From Hymenobacter aquaticus (GTDB taxonomy: Bacteria; Bacteroidota; Bacteroidia; Cytophagales; Hymenobacteraceae): a stretch of 64,000 nt of DNA. Positions 16,104 to 24,658 of this stretch are shown piece after piece; within the stretch, counting starts at the first letter, position 1, and every line of letters starts with the position of its first letter. Under the pieces are notes generated by a model that saw only the letters and a list, made by a program, of their open reading frames with translations, did not search any database and was not told the DNA's origin. Both the position numbers and the translations under genes were made by a program. The stretch spans positions 124,001 to 188,000 of the forward strand of contig NZ_SRLC01000003.1 in assembly GCF_004765605.1 (NCBI RefSeq), read 5' to 3'.

Positions 16104-19100
16104 ATGCTTCAACCCTTACGCTTCGCGCCGCGCCTGCTGGGCTTGTGGCTACTTTTTGCCCTGCTTCTGACTGGCGGTTCCGGCGCGGCCCAAACCTGGG
16201 AGGCGGCCACGGCCGTAGGCACCTCGGAACTCAACGGGCAGTCAACCGGGGCCCGCACCATTGCCGACGGCAGCGGCGGCCTCTACGTGACGGGCACCTT
16301 TCAGGGGGTCATCAGCCTGGGGGGCCGCACGCTGCGCAGCGAAGGGTATACTTCATTTATTGCCCGGCTGGATGCCGCCAATACCAGTCAGTGGATCCTC
16401 ACCCTGCCGAAAGTGGGGCCCGGCAACCTGGCCGTCGACGCCGCCGGGGACCTGTACGTGGCCGGCAACTTTTACGGCCCCAGTATCACGCTGGGCAGCA
16501 CGACGCTCACCAGCACCTCCACCAGCCTCTACGGCTCCGATTTGTTTGTCGCCAAGCTTAGCCGCGCCGGGCAGTGGCTCTGGGCCTACCAGGCCAGCGG
16601 GCCCGGTAGCAAGCAAGCCAGCAACCTGGCCCTCGATGCCAGCGGCAACGTCTACGTTACCGGCAACTTCGGCTCCGGGGCCACCTTCGGCACCACCACC
16701 CTAACCTACACTACCGGCGACATTTTCGTGGCGAAGCTGACGCCGGCCGGCCAGTGGCAGTGGGCCATGAAAGCGGGCAGCAACAAGGCAAATTACGTCA
16801 CCGGCCTCAAGGTCGACGCCAGCGGCAACACCTACGTGACCGGAACTTTTTACGGGGACGAGGCCGTCTTCGGCGCGTTGTCCCTGCCGAACACCAGCAC
16901 CGTTGGGGGCAGCGGCTTGTCCGACCTGTTTGTGGCCAAGCTGGACCCGGCAGGCCAATGGCTCTGGGCGGTGAAAGCCGGCGGCCGAGACAACGAGCAG
17001 GCCAGCGGCCTAGCCCTCGACGCGGCGGGCAACCCCTACGTGGCGGGGCAGACGCAACGGGGCCCGGTCACGTTTGGCAGCCTTGCCCTGAACAGTCCCG
17101 ACACCAACGAAGCCTTCGTCGCCAAGCTGAACAGCGCCGGCCAATGGCAGTGGGTTGCGCGGGCCGGCGGCAGCGACGTCGAAACCGCCAGCGACCTGAC
17201 AACGGATGCCAGCGGCAATGCCTACCTGACTGGTACCAGCAACAGCCGCCGCCTCACGCTGGGTAGCGTCACCCTGGATAAGACCGGCCCGCAGTGGGCC
17301 ACGTACGTCGCTAAAATCAATGCGGCCGGCCAGTGGCAGTGGGCCACCGAAAACACGGGCGTGGGCGACGCCAGCAGCAGCAGCATTGCCGTGGATGCCG
17401 GCAACAACGTATTTCTGACCGGGACTTTCTACGAAGGCACCATCTCCTTCGGCTCCAGCGCGCTCAACAGCAACGGCGTGGCCGACCTTTTCGTGGCCAA
17501 GCTCAATAGCGCCGGGCAGTGGCAGTGGGCCGGGCAGGGCAACGGTGGTGGCGACGCCGCGGTGCACGCCACGGCTACCGACGCGGCCGGCAACGTGTAC
17601 CTGGCCGGCTCGTTTACCGGCACGCTGGCTTTTGGCTCCACCGTGCTGAGCAGCCACAACATCAACGAACTGTTTGTGGCTAAGCGCAACGCGGCTGGCC
17701 AGTGGCTCTGGATAACGCAGGCCGGCGGCATGGCCAGCTACGGCACCGCCTATTTCGACGACAAGCACGGGCTGGCCCTGGATGCCGATGGCAACGTGTA
17801 CGTCACGGGCAGCTTCAAGGGGGACGCCACCTTTGGCCCTTCCGCTCTAAGCAGCATTGTGGGCGGCTATAAGGGTTTCGATGTATTCGTGGCCAAGCTG
17901 AATGGCAGCGGGCAATGGCAGTGGGGCCGGCAGGCCGGGGGCAACAACGACGACCGAGGCAACGGAGTGGCAGTAGACGCCACCGGCCGGGTGTACGTTA
18001 CCGGCTCGTTTGAGAGTGCGACGGCCGGATTCGGCACTAGTACTCTGACCAACCAGAACAGCTTTGGTGGCGCAACCTTCGTGGCCCAGCTGACCAGCGC
18101 CGGGCAGTGGCTCTGGGCCACTACGGGCGGCGGCAACGGAGCCGGCCTGGCCCTCGATGCGGCCGGCGGGGCTTACGTAACGGGCCCTTATGCAACCCCA
18201 ACGGCTACGTTTGGCACCACCACGCTCACCAATCCCGGCTCCCCATCCTCGTACGTGGCCAAGATCAGCACGGCGGGGCAGTGGCAGTGGGCCACGCCAG
18301 CCACCGGCGGCAGCGTCTACGCGAGGGGTATTGCCGCCGATGCCAGCGGCAATGCCTACGTCACGGGCTCCTTCCGCACGTCGGCTACCTTCGGCCCCAC
18401 CACCTTCACCAGCTCCGACTCCTCCGACATATTCGTAGCCAAAATCAGTAGGGCCGGCCAGTGGCAGTGGGCCGCGCAGGGCGGCATGCGGGGCTCAAAT
18501 GAGGGCCGGGCCATAGCCGTCGGGACGGACGGCAGTGCGTACGTAACCGGCAACTTCCGGAGCGCGGGAGCTATTTTCGGCTCTGCCACGCTGCCGTACA
18601 GCCGCAGCAGCCTCTACGACTCCTTCGTCGCCAAGCTGACCCCGGCCGGGCAGTGGCAGTGGGCCAAAAGCTCGGGCGGCACCAACTTCGCCCACAGCCT
18701 GGCCCTCGACAATGCCGGCACTATCTACCTGGGTGGCGAGTTTGCGGGGCGTTACGGCGGCATCCGCGCCACCTTCGGCACTTTGGCCCTGACCAGCCCG
18801 GCCGCAGAGCATTCGGTGGGTTTCCTGGCCCGCCTGAACGGTACCGTTACGGGGAATACCCAGCGGGCCAAAACAATGACGCTGGCCGAGGCTTTTCCCA
18901 ACCCTTTTGCCCATCAGCTAACGGTGCAACTATTAGCTCCCGTGGCTGGGGTGGTGGATATCACGGCGCACGATGTGACGGGCCGCCAGTGGCTGCACCA
19001 ACAGCTCACGCTTAGGGCCCGCCAGACGGCCCTGATGCTGCCCGAGGCGGCCCGGTGGCCGGCGGGTGTGTATACGCTTACCGTGCGCCAGGGCCAGCAG

Positions 19101-19133
19101 CAGCAGGTGTTGAAAGTCATCAGACAGGACTAG
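16104..19133 (+). CDS. SBBP beta-propeller protein with T9SS sorting domain
   Basis: A secreted protein of 1009 residues. After a signal peptide (ending GSGAAQ) come repeated units of about 60-75 residues with the pattern LALDASGNVYVTGxF, xFGxxxLT and (D/E)xFVAKLxxAGQWxWA. The GQW(Q/L)W motif occurs 12 times, with one degenerate earlier copy. This is the SBBP type of seven-stranded propeller repeat. The last 85 residues (LAEAFPNPF, VTGRQWLHQQ, WPAGVYTLTVRQG, ending KVIRQD) form a type A type-IX secretion sorting domain, so the protein is probably exported to the cell surface or medium. Ligand unknown. The ATG at 16104 is chosen because it heads the signal peptide. Confidence 0.9.
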   Translation: MLQPLRFAPRLLGLWLLFALLLTGGSGAAQTWEAATAVGTSELNGQSTGARTIADGSGGLYVTGTFQGVISLGGRTLRSEGYTSFIARLDAANTSQWILTLPKVGPGNLAVDAAGDLYVAGNFYGPSITLGSTTLTSTSTSLYGSDLFVAKLSRAGQWLWAYQASGPGSKQASNLALDASGNVYVTGNFGSGATFGTTTLTYTTGDIFVAKLTPAGQWQWAMKAGSNKANYVTGLKVDASGNTYVTGTFYGDEAVFGALSLPNTSTVGGSGLSDLFVAKLDPAGQWLWAVKAGGRDNEQASGLALDAAGNPYVAGQTQRGPVTFGSLALNSPDTNEAFVAKLNSAGQWQWVARAGGSDVETASDLTTDASGNAYLTGTSNSRRLTLGSVTLDKTGPQWATYVAKINAAGQWQWATENTGVGDASSSSIAVDAGNNVFLTGTFYEGTISFGSSALNSNGVADLFVAKLNSAGQWQWAGQGNGGGDAAVHATATDAAGNVYLAGSFTGTLAFGSTVLSSHNINELFVAKRNAAGQWLWITQAGGMASYGTAYFDDKHGLALDADGNVYVTGSFKGDATFGPSALSSIVGGYKGFDVFVAKLNGSGQWQWGRQAGGNNDDRGNGVAVDATGRVYVTGSFESATAGFGTSTLTNQNSFGGATFVAQLTSAGQWLWATTGGGNGAGLALDAAGGAYVTGPYATPTATFGTTTLTNPGSPSSYVAKISTAGQWQWATPATGGSVYARGIAADASGNAYVTGSFRTSATFGPTTFTSSDSSDIFVAKISRAGQWQWAAQGGMRGSNEGRAIAVGTDGSAYVTGNFRSAGAIFGSATLPYSRSSLYDSFVAKLTPAGQWQWAKSSGGTNFAHSLALDNAGTIYLGGEFAGRYGGIRATFGTLALTSPAAEHSVGFLARLNGTVTGNTQRAKTMTLAEAFPNPFAHQLTVQLLAPVAGVVDITAHDVTGRQWLHQQLTLRARQTALMLPEAARWPAGVYTLTVRQGQQQQVLKVIRQD

Positions 19134-19150
19134 CTTCTGCCCGAGTTGCC

Positions 19151-19190
19151 CGGGCCGGCTGCTGTCTAAGCGGCCGGCCCGTTTTGTTTG
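19151..19190 (+). terminator. Intrinsic terminator after the SBBP gene
   Basis: A 9-bp GC stem (CGGGCCGGC at 19151-19159, GCCGGCCCG at 19173-19181) is followed by TTTTGTTTG, 18 bases after the stop codon. Confidence 0.6.
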
Positions 19191-19214
19191 CCCGCTTCTT
19201 CCGACCTTTGCCCC

Positions 19215-19985
19215 ATGCAACTTCACTTTCGCGAACTGGGCGCCGGCAATCCGCTCGTTATCCTGCACGGCCTCTTCGGCACTTCCGACAACTGGCAGAC
19301 CCTGGCCAAGCGCTGGGCCGAAACCCACCGCGTCATCGTGGTGGACCTGCGCAACCACGGCCGCTCGCCCCAGACGGCCGAGCACAGCTACGAGCTGATG
19401 AGCCAGGACGTGCTGGAGCTCTTCGACCAGCTGCAGTTGCAGCACGTGACGCTGATGGGCCACAGCATGGGCGGCAAAGTGGCCATGCGCTTCGCCCTCG
19501 ACCACCCCACCCGCCTCGACAAGCTCATCGTGCTCGACATTGCCCCCCGCCTGTCGGATATGCGCCACCAGGACGATATTCTGGCCGGCCTGCACGCCGT
19601 GAACCTGGCCACGATTGAATCGAGGCAGCAGGCCGACGACGCGCTGGCCCAGCACATTCCGCAGCTCGGCGTGCGGCAGTTCCTGCTCAAGAACCTGTAC
19701 CGCCGCGACGACAACTCCTTTGCCTGGCGCCCCAACCTGGCGGCCCTCACGGAGCACATGCCCGCCATCGGCGCCGAAATCACCGGCCCCACGCCCTTCC
19801 TGAAGCCCGCTCTATTTGTGCGCGGTGGCAAGTCGGACTACGTGAGCACCGAAGACAAGCTCTACGCCATTCCGGCCCTGTTTCCCAACAGCCAGGTCGA
19901 AACCGTGGTGGACGTCGGCCACTGGCTGCACGCCGAGAAGCCCGACGAAGTCTACGCCCTGGTCGAGGCCTTTGCCAAGAGTTGA
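19215..19985 (+). CDS. Alpha/beta hydrolase, YbfF-like esterase
   Basis: A 256-residue cytoplasmic hydrolase. It shows the oxyanion motif ILHGLFGTSDNW, VVDLRNHGRSP, the nucleophile elbow GHSMGGKVAM, a catalytic Asp region near RGGKSDYV and the C-terminal His in DVGHWLHAEKP. These features match the YbfF-type acyl-CoA thioesterase/esterase group, though the natural substrate is unknown. The start at 19215 is preferred to 19188, because a CTTTG box directly precedes it and the extra nine residues are not conserved in style. The stop codon merges into the word array at 19986. Confidence 0.88.
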   Translation: MQLHFRELGAGNPLVILHGLFGTSDNWQTLAKRWAETHRVIVVDLRNHGRSPQTAEHSYELMSQDVLELFDQLQLQHVTLMGHSMGGKVAMRFALDHPTRLDKLIVLDIAPRLSDMRHQDDILAGLHAVNLATIESRQQADDALAQHIPQLGVRQFLLKNLYRRDDNSFAWRPNLAALTEHMPAIGAEITGPTPFLKPALFVRGGKSDYVSTEDKLYAIPALFPNSQVETVVDVGHWLHAEKPDEVYALVEAFAKS

Positions 19986-20069
19986 ATGGCTGAATGGGAG
20001 AATGGTTAATTGCCCCGCTCTCTCGTTACATCATTCACCCATTCACTCTTCCATTATTCTCCCATTGCA
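19986..20069. repeat. Inverted array of GAATGGGAG words
   Basis: TGAATGGGAGAATGG (19991-20005) faces CCATTATTCTCCCATTG (20051-20067), with further CATTCAC words between. It occupies the whole space from the hydrolase stop codon to the methyltransferase ATG. Confidence 0.65.
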
Positions 20070-20774
20070 ATGAAGGGTACCCTCTACCTTATTCCCACCG
20101 TGCTAGCCGACGATACGGCGGCCCAGGTGCTGCCGGCGCAGGTGGCTACGCAGGTAGCGGCCCTGTCGTACTTTCTGGTGGAAAATGCCCGCACGGCCCG
20201 GCGCTTCATCAAGAGCGTGGCCCCGGCCCAGGTAATCGAGAGTCTGCGCATCAGCGTCATCGACAAAGATTCGACCGAAGCCCAGATTCAGGAGGCGCTG
20301 AAGGCTGTGGTGGCCGGGCAGGATGCCGGCGTCATTTCGGAAGCGGGCTGCCCCGGCGTGGCCGACCCCGGCGCGGAAGTGGCCCGGTTGGCCCACAAGC
20401 TGGGCATAAAAGTAGTGCCGCTGGTGGGGCCGTCGTCGTTGTTGCTGGCCCTGATGGGCTCGGGCATGAACGGGCAGAGCTTCGCGTTTCACGGCTACCT
20501 GCCCATCGAGCGGGCCCAGCGCATCGCAGCCATCAAGGCTCTGGAAAAGCAGGCCCTGAGTCAGCACCAGACCCAGCTGTTCATCGAAACGCCCTACCGC
20601 AACATGCAGATGCTGGACGACTTGCTGACCCAGCTCAACCCCTCTACCCGCCTCTGCATTGCCGCCAACCTCACCGCCCCCGACGAGCTGGTCCGCACCG
20701 ACACGGTGGCCAACTGGAAAGGCAAGCTCCCCCAGATTCACAAGCAGCCCGCCGTATTCCTGATTGGGCGGTAG
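20070..20774 (+). CDS. SAM-dependent methyltransferase, RsmI-like
   Basis: A 234-residue tetrapyrrole-methylase-fold protein. Features are the N-terminal GTLYLIPTVLAD, the SAM-binding SEAGCPGVADPGAEVARLA and VVPLVGPSSLLLALMGSG, and FAFHGYLPIERAQR. Together these resemble RsmI, the 16S rRNA C1402 2'-O-methyltransferase, but this shorter second form is common in Bacteroidota and its target is not proven. An in-frame ATG at 20010 lies in the word array and is rejected as the start. Different word arrays flank the gene on both sides (19986-20069 and 20775-20864). Confidence 0.88.
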   Translation: MKGTLYLIPTVLADDTAAQVLPAQVATQVAALSYFLVENARTARRFIKSVAPAQVIESLRISVIDKDSTEAQIQEALKAVVAGQDAGVISEAGCPGVADPGAEVARLAHKLGIKVVPLVGPSSLLLALMGSGMNGQSFAFHGYLPIERAQRIAAIKALEKQALSQHQTQLFIETPYRNMQMLDDLLTQLNPSTRLCIAANLTAPDELVRTDTVANWKGKLPQIHKQPAVFLIGR

Positions 20775-20864
20775 TTCGTTGTTCGTTGTCAGTTGTCAGT
20801 TGTCAGTTGTCAGTTGTCAGGCCATAACCTTACTAACAACTGACAACGAACAACGAACAACTAA
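20775..20864. repeat. Inverted array with five tandem GTTGTCA heptamers
   Basis: Five perfect GTTGTCA units (20785-20819), preceded by GTTCGTTGTTC, are mirrored by CAACTGACAACGAACAACG words at 20835-20866. The structure fills the space between the convergent methyltransferase and feoB stop codons and could also act as a bidirectional terminator. Confidence 0.8.
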
Positions 20865-23057
20865 CTACTTGAACAGCTGATACACTACCAGTGACGAGGC
20901 GTAGGCCAGGCCGGTCATGTAAAGCAACTGGAGCAGGGGCCATTTCCAGCCTTTGGTTTCGCGGTACACCACGGCCAAAGTGCTCATGCACTGCATGGCA
21001 AACACGTAGAACACCAGCAGCGAAAACGCTCGGGCCGGGGTGAAGAACGGCTGCCCGTTGTCGTCTTTCTCGGCGGCCAGCTTCTGCTGCACCGTGCGCA
21101 TGTCGGCATCCTGGCCCACGCTGTAGATGGTGGAAATGGTGCCCACGAATACTTCCCGGGCCGCAAACGAGGTAATCAGGGCAATGCCGATTTTCCAGTC
21201 AAAGCCCAGGGGGCGGATGGCCGGCTCCAGGGTGCGCCCGAACACGCCGGCGTAGGAGCTTTCCAGCTTTTCGGAGGCAATGCGGATGTCGGTTTCCTCG
21301 GCCGAGAGCTGCTGCCGGGCCGCCGTGGCCCGCACCCGGGTTTCGGCCTGCTCCAGGGCGTTGCCCGGCCCATACGAAGCCAGCACCCACAGAATGACGG
21401 AAATGGCCACGATGACCTTACCAGCCTGAAACACGAAGGCCTTCACCTTCTCCACGATGGTAATGCCCACGTTTTTCCAGCGCGGCCAGCGGTACACCGG
21501 AAACTCCATGATGAAGTAGCTCTTGTTCTGGGTCCGCAAAATCAGCTTCAAAACCCAGGCCGAGAAAATGGCCGCGAAGAAGCCCAGCAGGTACAGCCCC
21601 ATCAGGGCAATGCCCTGCAGGTTGAAGATGCCCAGCACCTTGGTGGGCGGCACCACCAGGGCAATGAGCACCGTGTACACCGGAATCCGGGCCGAGCAGC
21701 TCATCAGCGGCGTCACGAAGATGGTGATGATGCGGTCCTTCCAGTTTTCGATGGTGCGCGCGCTCATAATGGCCGGCACGGCGCAGGCCACCCCCGAAAT
21801 CAGGGGCACGATGCTCTTGCCGTTCAGCCCGAACTTGCGCATGATGCGGTCCATCATGAACGTGACGCGGGCCATGTAGCCGGTTTCTTCGAGCACCGCA
21901 ATAAAGGCGAAGAGCAGGGCAATCTGCGGGATGAAAATCAGCACGCCGCCCAGGCCGGCCAGCACGCCCTCGGTGAGCAGGTTCACCAGCGGCCCGTCGA
22001 AGTTGGTTTGCACCAGCTGGTTAATCCACGTCACGCCCTCGTCAATCAGCTCCATGGGGTAGCTGGCCCAGGCAAAGACGGCCTGGAACATCAGGAACAG
22101 GATGCCGAAGAAAATCAGGTAGCCCCACACTTTATGGGTCAGCACCTTGTCGAGCTTGTTGCTGTAGGGCTCGTTTTTCTCGGTCCGCACCACCGTCACG
22201 GTGTTCAGCAGGATTTCGTTGACGCGGGCGTACCGGTCGATGGTTTCCTGGGCCTGCCGGGGCGTGGGCTGGAAGTCGTACTTCTCGACCAGCTCGGCAA
22301 CGTAAGCCTTGTCGTCGGCCGAGAGGAAGCTGATCTGCCGGAACTGGTGCGCGTAGTGCAGCGCCAGGTAGTCGTTGTGCAGGTTGAAGTAGTAGCGAAT
22401 CTGCCGGATCATGGGCAGCAGGTCTTCGCCCGGCGCGTAGAAGCTGCGCGTCGGCGCGCCCAGCTGCCGCGACATCACAATCTTGAGGGCCGCAATACCC
22501 ACACCCTTGCGGGCATTCATCGGAATGATGGGCACGCCCAGCTCCTGCTGCAGGGCCATGATGTCAATCTGCACGCCGTGTTGCTCGGCCACGTCCATCA
22601 TGTTCAGGGCCAGCACGGCGGGCAGGCCTAGGTCGGCCAGCTGCGTAAACAGCAGCAGGTTGCGCCGCAGGTTGGAGGCGTCCACCGTCACCACCACGAA
22701 ATCGGGGTACTGATCCGAGGTCTGGTCGTAGAGCAGGTCGGTAATTACCTTCTCGTCGAGGCTCTTGGGGTAGAGCGAGTAGGTGCCGGGCAGGTCGATG
22801 ATTTCGGCCCGGTGCTGGGCCGTGAGCTGACTGATGCCGGTTTTCCGGTCGACGGTAACGCCGGGGAAGTTGCCGACTTTCTGGTTGAGGCCCGTGAGTT
22901 GGTTGAACAAGGACGACTTGCCCGAGTTGGGGTTACCAATCAGGGCAATGCGCGTCAGCTCCCGGTGGCTGCGCGGTGGCACGTCGCGCAGGGCTTCCAG
23001 CGTCAAGGCCGAGGCAGCTGCGCCGGTAGGGTCAGATATGAAGGTTGCGCGGGCCAT
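20865..23057 (-). CDS. feoB: Ferrous iron transporter FeoB
   Basis: A 730-residue inner-membrane Fe(II) importer. The N-terminal GTPase domain has G1 GNPNSGKS (41-48), G3 DLPGTYSLYP and the G4-like LNMMD. After a helical spacer, the transporter domain contains the two Gate regions (ACAVPAIMSARTI and MSCSARIPVYTVLIA, with the conserved Cys) among about ten helices. The C-terminal helices contain FAAREVFVGT. Length is normal. It lies 10 bases downstream of feoA with which it forms an operon. The gene end abuts the GTTGTCA array. Confidence 0.97.
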   Translation of the reverse strand: MARATFISDPTGAAASALTLEALRDVPPRSHRELTRIALIGNPNSGKSSLFNQLTGLNQKVGNFPGVTVDRKTGISQLTAQHRAEIIDLPGTYSLYPKSLDEKVITDLLYDQTSDQYPDFVVVTVDASNLRRNLLLFTQLADLGLPAVLALNMMDVAEQHGVQIDIMALQQELGVPIIPMNARKGVGIAALKIVMSRQLGAPTRSFYAPGEDLLPMIRQIRYYFNLHNDYLALHYAHQFRQISFLSADDKAYVAELVEKYDFQPTPRQAQETIDRYARVNEILLNTVTVVRTEKNEPYSNKLDKVLTHKVWGYLIFFGILFLMFQAVFAWASYPMELIDEGVTWINQLVQTNFDGPLVNLLTEGVLAGLGGVLIFIPQIALLFAFIAVLEETGYMARVTFMMDRIMRKFGLNGKSIVPLISGVACAVPAIMSARTIENWKDRIITIFVTPLMSCSARIPVYTVLIALVVPPTKVLGIFNLQGIALMGLYLLGFFAAIFSAWVLKLILRTQNKSYFIMEFPVYRWPRWKNVGITIVEKVKAFVFQAGKVIVAISVILWVLASYGPGNALEQAETRVRATAARQQLSAEETDIRIASEKLESSYAGVFGRTLEPAIRPLGFDWKIGIALITSFAAREVFVGTISTIYSVGQDADMRTVQQKLAAEKDDNGQPFFTPARAFSLLVFYVFAMQCMSTLAVVYRETKGWKWPLLQLLYMTGLAYASSLVVYQLFK

Positions 23058-23067
23058 GCGGCGGCGG

Positions 23068-23331
23068 CTAGTCTTTCAAAAGGATGGTGGCCGCCTCGCT
23101 TACCCGCAACGACAACGTGTAGTCGTCGTCGCCGACGACCAGCGTGATGGGGCAGCCCAGCGGGGCCCGGCTGTTGAGGCGCACGGCCGTACCAGGAATG
23201 CAGCCCATTTCCAACAGCTTAAGCGCCATTTCCGGGTCCTGGAGGCAGCAGATGGTGCCGGTTTCGCCCAGGCGCAGGTCTTTCACGCTGCGGGGTGCAT
23301 TGGGCTTCACTTGGGCGGAACGGCTGGACAC
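23068..23331 (-). CDS. feoA: FeoA family protein
   Basis: An 87-residue SH3-like protein that supports FeoB-dependent ferrous iron uptake from the cytoplasmic side. Family features are LRLGETGTICCL, LKLLEMGCIPGTAVRL and the closing LSLRVSEAATILL. The start is a GTG at 23331; no better ATG is available upstream of the domain. It is followed 10 bases later by feoB. A TACCTTTG -7 box 31 bases upstream marks the operon promoter. No Fur box was confirmed by eye. Confidence 0.93.
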   Translation of the reverse strand: MSSRSAQVKPNAPRSVKDLRLGETGTICCLQDPEMALKLLEMGCIPGTAVRLNSRAPLGCPITLVVGDDDYTLSLRVSEAATILLKD

Positions 23332-23362
23332 GGGCGGGGGCGTTATTTAGATTCTGTTCAAA

Positions 23363-23370
23363 CAAAGGTA
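23363..23370 (-). promoter_or_regulatory. -7 box TACCTTTG of feoAB
   Basis: Exact TAnnTTTG match on the minus strand, 31 bases upstream of the feoA GTG. Confidence 0.55.
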
Positions 23371-23520
23371 CTACCCATTTAGGTTTCGGCCAAAACGCAG
23401 ATTGTTGGCGCGGAGAAGGGGGTGAAAGACTATAAGTATTTGATTTAGAATTATTCCGAACTGCAATTGCATATTTATAAATATTCAGGGAGGTATTGCT
23501 TTTCTTCGCCCTTTTCATTG

Positions 23521-23528
23521 TAGTTTTG
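23521..23528 (+). promoter_or_regulatory. -7 box TAGTTTTG with TTG -33 element
   Basis: TAGTTTTG lies 26 bases before the ATG at 23555. A TTG at 23496-23498 sits 22 bases upstream, in a locally AT-rich stretch. Confidence 0.55.
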
Positions 23529-23554
23529 GCATATAATTAAGAGTCTGCCTACCT

Positions 23555-24454
23555 ATGCTCCAACGCTTACTTGCTCTTTTCGCCTTCGTTCTGCTGTTTC
23601 CGGCACTAGGCTTCGCTCAAGAGAATAAAATCTCGGGCCGCATTGTAGACCAGAAGACGAAGGAACCCATTCCCTTCGCCTCCATTGGCCTGAAAGAGGA
23701 ACAAAGTGGGGCCCTGACCAACGAGTACGGCTTCTTCCAGATGCCGATGCCCGAGAAAAACGCCCAGGACTCCCTGGTCGTGCTGGCCCTGGGTTATTTC
23801 CGCAAGGCTATCCTCATCAAAAAAGGCACGAACGTGCAGGACCTCATCATCGAGGTGCCCAAGCGCGTCATCGAGCTGAGCGAAGTAAAAGTGCAGGGCG
23901 GCAAGATCAAGGATCTGTCGTTGGGCTCGAAGGGCAGCACGCCCGGCGAGGGCATGATCCAGGGCCTGCCCGGCCAGCAGTACGCTTTCTTCGTGAAAAA
24001 CGACAAGGGTAAAAAGCTCGGCAACGTACGCTCGGTATCGTTCTACATCGGCGAAAACGGCTTCCCCCGCGAGCCGTTCCGGGTGCGCCTCTACAAGGCC
24101 GACGGTAACTACAACTCGCCCAACACCGACATCCTGACCGACAACGTGGTAGTATCGGCCCCGAAAGGCGGCGAGTGGTATACCATCGACCTGACCCAGT
24201 ACAACGTGCCGGCCCCGGAAGAAGGCTTCTTCGTGGCGATGGAATGGATTGTGAGTGGTGACAAGTTCTACACCACCAACTTTATGGAAACCTACACGCC
24301 CTACGGCCAGATCATGCGCCCCACCTTCGAATTCAAGGAAAGCCGCACCTGGACCTACTCCATCGGCAAAGGCTGGAGCCTGATTACCCTGGCCAACAAC
24401 GGCATGCGCTACAACGCCATGATCAAAGCCGAGGTCGACATGATCAAGGACTAG
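23555..24454 (+). CDS. Exported carboxypeptidase-regulatory-like domain protein
   Basis: A 299-residue protein with a signal peptide (ending LGFAQ). A CarboxypepD_reg-like domain follows (residues about 25-110; ISGRIVDQKTKEPIPFASIG, TNEYGFFQM, VIELSEVKVQ), the fold that precedes TonB-dependent receptor plugs. The remainder contains jelly-roll-like strands (VRSVSFYIGENGFPREPFRV, NVPAPEEGFFVAMEWI) and no receptor barrel. It is probably a periplasmic or surface protein of unknown role. It has its own promoter, and is followed by an inverted word array holding a terminator. Confidence 0.8.
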   Translation: MLQRLLALFAFVLLFPALGFAQENKISGRIVDQKTKEPIPFASIGLKEEQSGALTNEYGFFQMPMPEKNAQDSLVVLALGYFRKAILIKKGTNVQDLIIEVPKRVIELSEVKVQGGKIKDLSLGSKGSTPGEGMIQGLPGQQYAFFVKNDKGKKLGNVRSVSFYIGENGFPREPFRVRLYKADGNYNSPNTDILTDNVVVSAPKGGEWYTIDLTQYNVPAPEEGFFVAMEWIVSGDKFYTTNFMETYTPYGQIMRPTFEFKESRTWTYSIGKGWSLITLANNGMRYNAMIKAEVDMIKD

Positions 24455-24460
24455 TGTTCA

Positions 24461-24653
24461 ATGTGCTAATGTGGTTGAATGTGCTCAGGTGCTAATGAAT
24501 AGTGCTGCGGCTTTTCTTCACTAGCCAGGCAACAACGAAAAAGGCTGCTTCCGGACGGAGGCAGCCTTTTTCCATTCTACTGAATTGTAGTGCGGGGCAA
24601 CGGCCGTAGCGCTATTCATTAGCACCTAAGCACATTCAACCACATTAGCACAT
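24461..24653. repeat. 50-bp inverted repeat of GTGCTAAT words
   Basis: Arms 24461-24510 and 24604-24653 are inverted copies differing at three of 50 positions and made of ATGTGCTAATG and GTTGAATGTGCT words. A transcription terminator sits between the arms. The structure fills the gap between two convergent genes. Single-sided or paired copies of the same words recur at 31955-31994 and 45033-45364. Confidence 0.85.
24538..24571. terminator. Bidirectional intrinsic terminator
   Basis: AAAAAGGCTGC (24538-24548) and GCAGCCTTTTT (24561-24571) form a symmetrical stem with A and T runs on both sides. It is placed between the convergent genes at 23555 and 24659. Confidence 0.8.
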
Positions 24654-24658
24654 TAAGA

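Noticed and set aside
20785..20819. CRISPR array (regular GTTGTCA repeats)
   Set aside because: Units are seven bases in direct tandem with no spacers, and no cas genes are present.
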